A stretch of DNA of 33,030 nt from a virus, in IMG/VR virus record IMGVR_UViG_3300017697_000050, positions 1 through 33,030 of that record; one strand, 5' to 3'. Shown in pieces: positions 31,638 to 33,030 of this stretch. Every line of letters begins with the position of its first letter. Within the stretch, counting starts at the first letter, position 1. The notes beneath the pieces are model-generated. The model saw only the letters and a list, made by a program, of their open reading frames with translations, was not told the DNA's origin and did no database searches. The position numbers and the translations under genes were made by a program.

Positions 31638-31663
31638 TATGATAATTGAAAGAGTATTATATT

Positions 31664-32353
31664 ATGAATGAAGATGAAATTATTTTATCAGAGTTATCGG
31701 ACGATGAACTTGTAATTCAAATGGGAGACGATTTGTATGATGGTCTCAAAGAGGAAGTCGAAGAAGGTACTAATATTCTTTTAGAACGTGGTTGGGAACC
31801 ATATCGTGTACTAACAGAATCACTGGTTGCTGGAATGACTATTGTGGGCATAGACTTCCGTGATGGTATATTATTTGTACCAGAAGTATTACTAGCAGCA
31901 AACGCAATGAAGGGTGGCATGGCAATTCTAAAACCATTACTTGCTGAAACAGGAGCACCACAAGTTGGCACTATGGTAATCGGCACAGTCAAAGGTGATA
32001 TACATGACATTGGTAAAAATCTAGTTGGTATGATGATGGAAGGTGCAGGATTTGATGTACACGATATTGGTATTAATAACGATGTTCAGGCTTATCTTGA
32101 TGCAATCGAAGAACATAATCCAGATATATTAGGTATGAGTGCATTACTTACAACCACAATGCCTTATATGAAGGTTGTTATTGATGTAATGATTGAAAAA
32201 GGTATGCGTGATGATTATACAATACTAGTAGGCGGTGCACCACTAAATGAAGAATTTGGAAAAGCAATTGGTGCAGATGCGTATTGTAGAGATGCAGCAG
32301 TCGCAGTTGAAACAGCAAAAATGTTTATGAACCGTAAACATAATTCAATTTAG
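31664..32353 (+). CDS. corrinoid (B12)-binding methyl-carrier protein, MtbC/MetH-type
   Basis: A 229-residue protein with the complete two-domain layout: a helical cap domain (about 10-100, with LVAGMTIVGIDFRDGILFVPEVLLAA) and a Rossmann-like B12 domain (about 100-225). The cobalamin signature DxHxxG is intact in GDIHDIGKNL (Asp112, His114, Gly117); the SxL motif (Ser159, SALLTTT) and VGGAPL (189-194) follow. The protein carries a methyl group on cobalt between a donor methyltransferase and an acceptor such as homocysteine or folate. Neither partner is in the window, so it would work with host enzymes. ATG 31664 is preferred to TTG 31646, which lies close behind the late promoter. Confidence 0.92.
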   Translation: MNEDEIILSELSDDELVIQMGDDLYDGLKEEVEEGTNILLERGWEPYRVLTESLVAGMTIVGIDFRDGILFVPEVLLAANAMKGGMAILKPLLAETGAPQVGTMVIGTVKGDIHDIGKNLVGMMMEGAGFDVHDIGINNDVQAYLDAIEEHNPDILGMSALLTTTMPYMKVVIDVMIEKGMRDDYTILVGGAPLNEEFGKAIGADAYCRDAAVAVETAKMFMNRKHNSI

Positions 32354-32365
32354 GTTGTAGTCAAA

Positions 32366-32944
32366 ATGAGAATAGTATATATCCATGGTGCGACAGCCAG
32401 TGAACGAAGTTTTGCGTTTATACAAAAGTCTTTAAAATCCAAAAATCCTATCTATTTAAATTATAATAAGAAAACTTCTGCTAAAGATAATCTTGCTATA
32501 ATGATAGACACTTTAAACAAAATAGATGATGAATTTTTTGTTATTGCACATAGTCTTGGTGGAGTATATGCTACATATTTACAGAACGAATTTGATAGTA
32601 TTAAAAAAGTTGTAAGTCTAGCAACTCCATTTAACGGCAGTGAGATTGCTGTATGGGGAGCAACAATGAAATTCTTTTCTGGATATGAAATGTTTAGTGA
32701 CATTACAACACATAGTAGATTTATCAGAGGTAGCCGTAATATTGATATTTCGTGTAATTGGCTTCAGGTAGTCACAACAGTTGGCGATGTACCATGGATA
32801 TCAGGTGAAAATGATGGCATTGTCACTCGTAAAAGTATGACTTGCCGTGATGATATAGAATATACAGAAGTAGATAGAAATCATTATGAGATAGTTCTAT
32901 CTGATAGAGTGATTGAAATTATTAAAAATAAATTCAACATTTGA
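32366..32944 (+). CDS. alpha/beta hydrolase, lipase/esterase-like
   Basis: A 192-residue protein. It starts with the strand and oxyanion segment VYIHGATAS, then the nucleophile elbow AHSLGG with Ser63 (61-66), SLATPF, ENDGIVTRKSM with the likely acid, and RNHYEIVLSD with the likely catalytic His. Size and motifs fit small triacylglycerol lipase/PGAP1-like hydrolases; similar genes occur in T4-like marine phages. Substrate may be a lipid or an ester in the cell envelope. It starts 12 bases after the corrinoid gene and is probably read with it. Confidence 0.8.
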   Translation: MRIVYIHGATASERSFAFIQKSLKSKNPIYLNYNKKTSAKDNLAIMIDTLNKIDDEFFVIAHSLGGVYATYLQNEFDSIKKVVSLATPFNGSEIAVWGATMKFFSGYEMFSDITTHSRFIRGSRNIDISCNWLQVVTTVGDVPWISGENDGIVTRKSMTCRDDIEYTEVDRNHYEIVLSDRVIEIIKNKFNI

Positions 32945-32972
32945 CAATACTATAAAAATATGTTATAAATAG
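32941..32972 (+). promoter_or_regulatory. overlapping sigma70-like and T4-type late promoter
   Basis: TTGACA (32941-32946), an 18-base spacer and TATAAA (32965-32970); the same bases form TATAAATA (32965-32972). The element could serve both early and late transcription of what follows. Confidence 0.55.
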
Positions 32973-32975
32973 GAT

Positions 32976-33030
32976 GTAGGCAATGTCGAGCCTATCTTTA
33001 ACGTGAGCGATGGTGTAAAGCCGTCAAGCA
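32976..33030 (+). ncRNA. possible structured RNA cut by the window edge
   Basis: After the promoter there is no usable ORF: ATG at 32974 and 32983 stop within eight codons. Two hairpins can form: TAGGC/GCCTA around AATGTCGA, and GATGG/CCGTC around TGTAAAG. The 3' part lies outside the window, so the identity is open. Confidence 0.3.

Noticed and set aside
1-33030. tRNA genes, integrase, or transposase
   Set aside because: No cloverleaf with the T-loop signature and no recombinase or transposase motifs were seen on either strand by eye.

Overview
This A+T-rich window is very probably part of the genome of a marine T4-like myovirus that infects an alphaproteobacterium. The phage assignment rests on a gp41-type replicative helicase, a PAAR baseplate spike tip, several long adhesin-like virion proteins, densely packed genes with ATGA or TAATG overlaps, and about a dozen T4-type late promoters (GATAAATAC/TATAAATA) placed roughly 27-66 bases before start codons. 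The host assignment is weaker. It rests on DUF1127 and DUF6356 small proteins and a B12-binding protein, all families common in alphaproteobacteria. I saw no tRNA, CRISPR array, integrase or insertion sequence.

Layout. (1) 1-5220 is a DNA-metabolism block: the end of a ClpP-like protease, a TAGT-type (base J glucosyltransferase-like) glycosyltransferase, a DUF465 protein, a possible ExK nuclease, a beta-class DNA methyltransferase and the helicase. It is read mainly from sigma70-like promoters. (2) 5246-8440 is a late operon with a KWDG-motif nucleotidyltransferase-like protein and conserved phage proteins, followed by a small, probably virion-related gene. (3) 8565-22549 holds virion genes: a triple-LamG adhesin, a holin-like membrane protein, a run of head/tail-associated proteins, a large structural protein, the PAAR tip and a long tail/baseplate candidate. 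A Cas4/MGME1-like exonuclease with its own early promoter interrupts this block. (4) 22582-25320 holds a P-loop kinase, a second glycosyltransferase and small early-type genes driven by near-identical promoters. (5) 25335-26066 is the only minus-strand operon: four tiny coupled genes, one of them DUF1127, with their own late promoter and a foldable leader. (6) 26358-29494 is a host-interface cassette: a sugar-nucleotide epimerase, a zinc-type CDF transporter, two small proteins and a secreted outer-membrane beta-barrel candidate. (7) 29589-32944 holds a second adhesin, a complete corrinoid (B12)-binding protein under a late promoter, and an alpha/beta hydrolase. The last 80 bases carry a promoter followed by a non-coding, foldable sequence cut by the window edge.

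The genes suggest a lytic programme in which early host-like promoters drive replication and modification genes, and T4-type late promoters drive virion genes plus some accessory genes. The most unusual content is the accessory set: the corrinoid protein, the CDF zinc transporter, the porin-like protein and the DUF1127 operon. Two core enzymes (helicase and exonuclease) appear to be translated from leaderless mRNAs. All functional calls are from reading translated sequence and motifs by eye; no database search was run.
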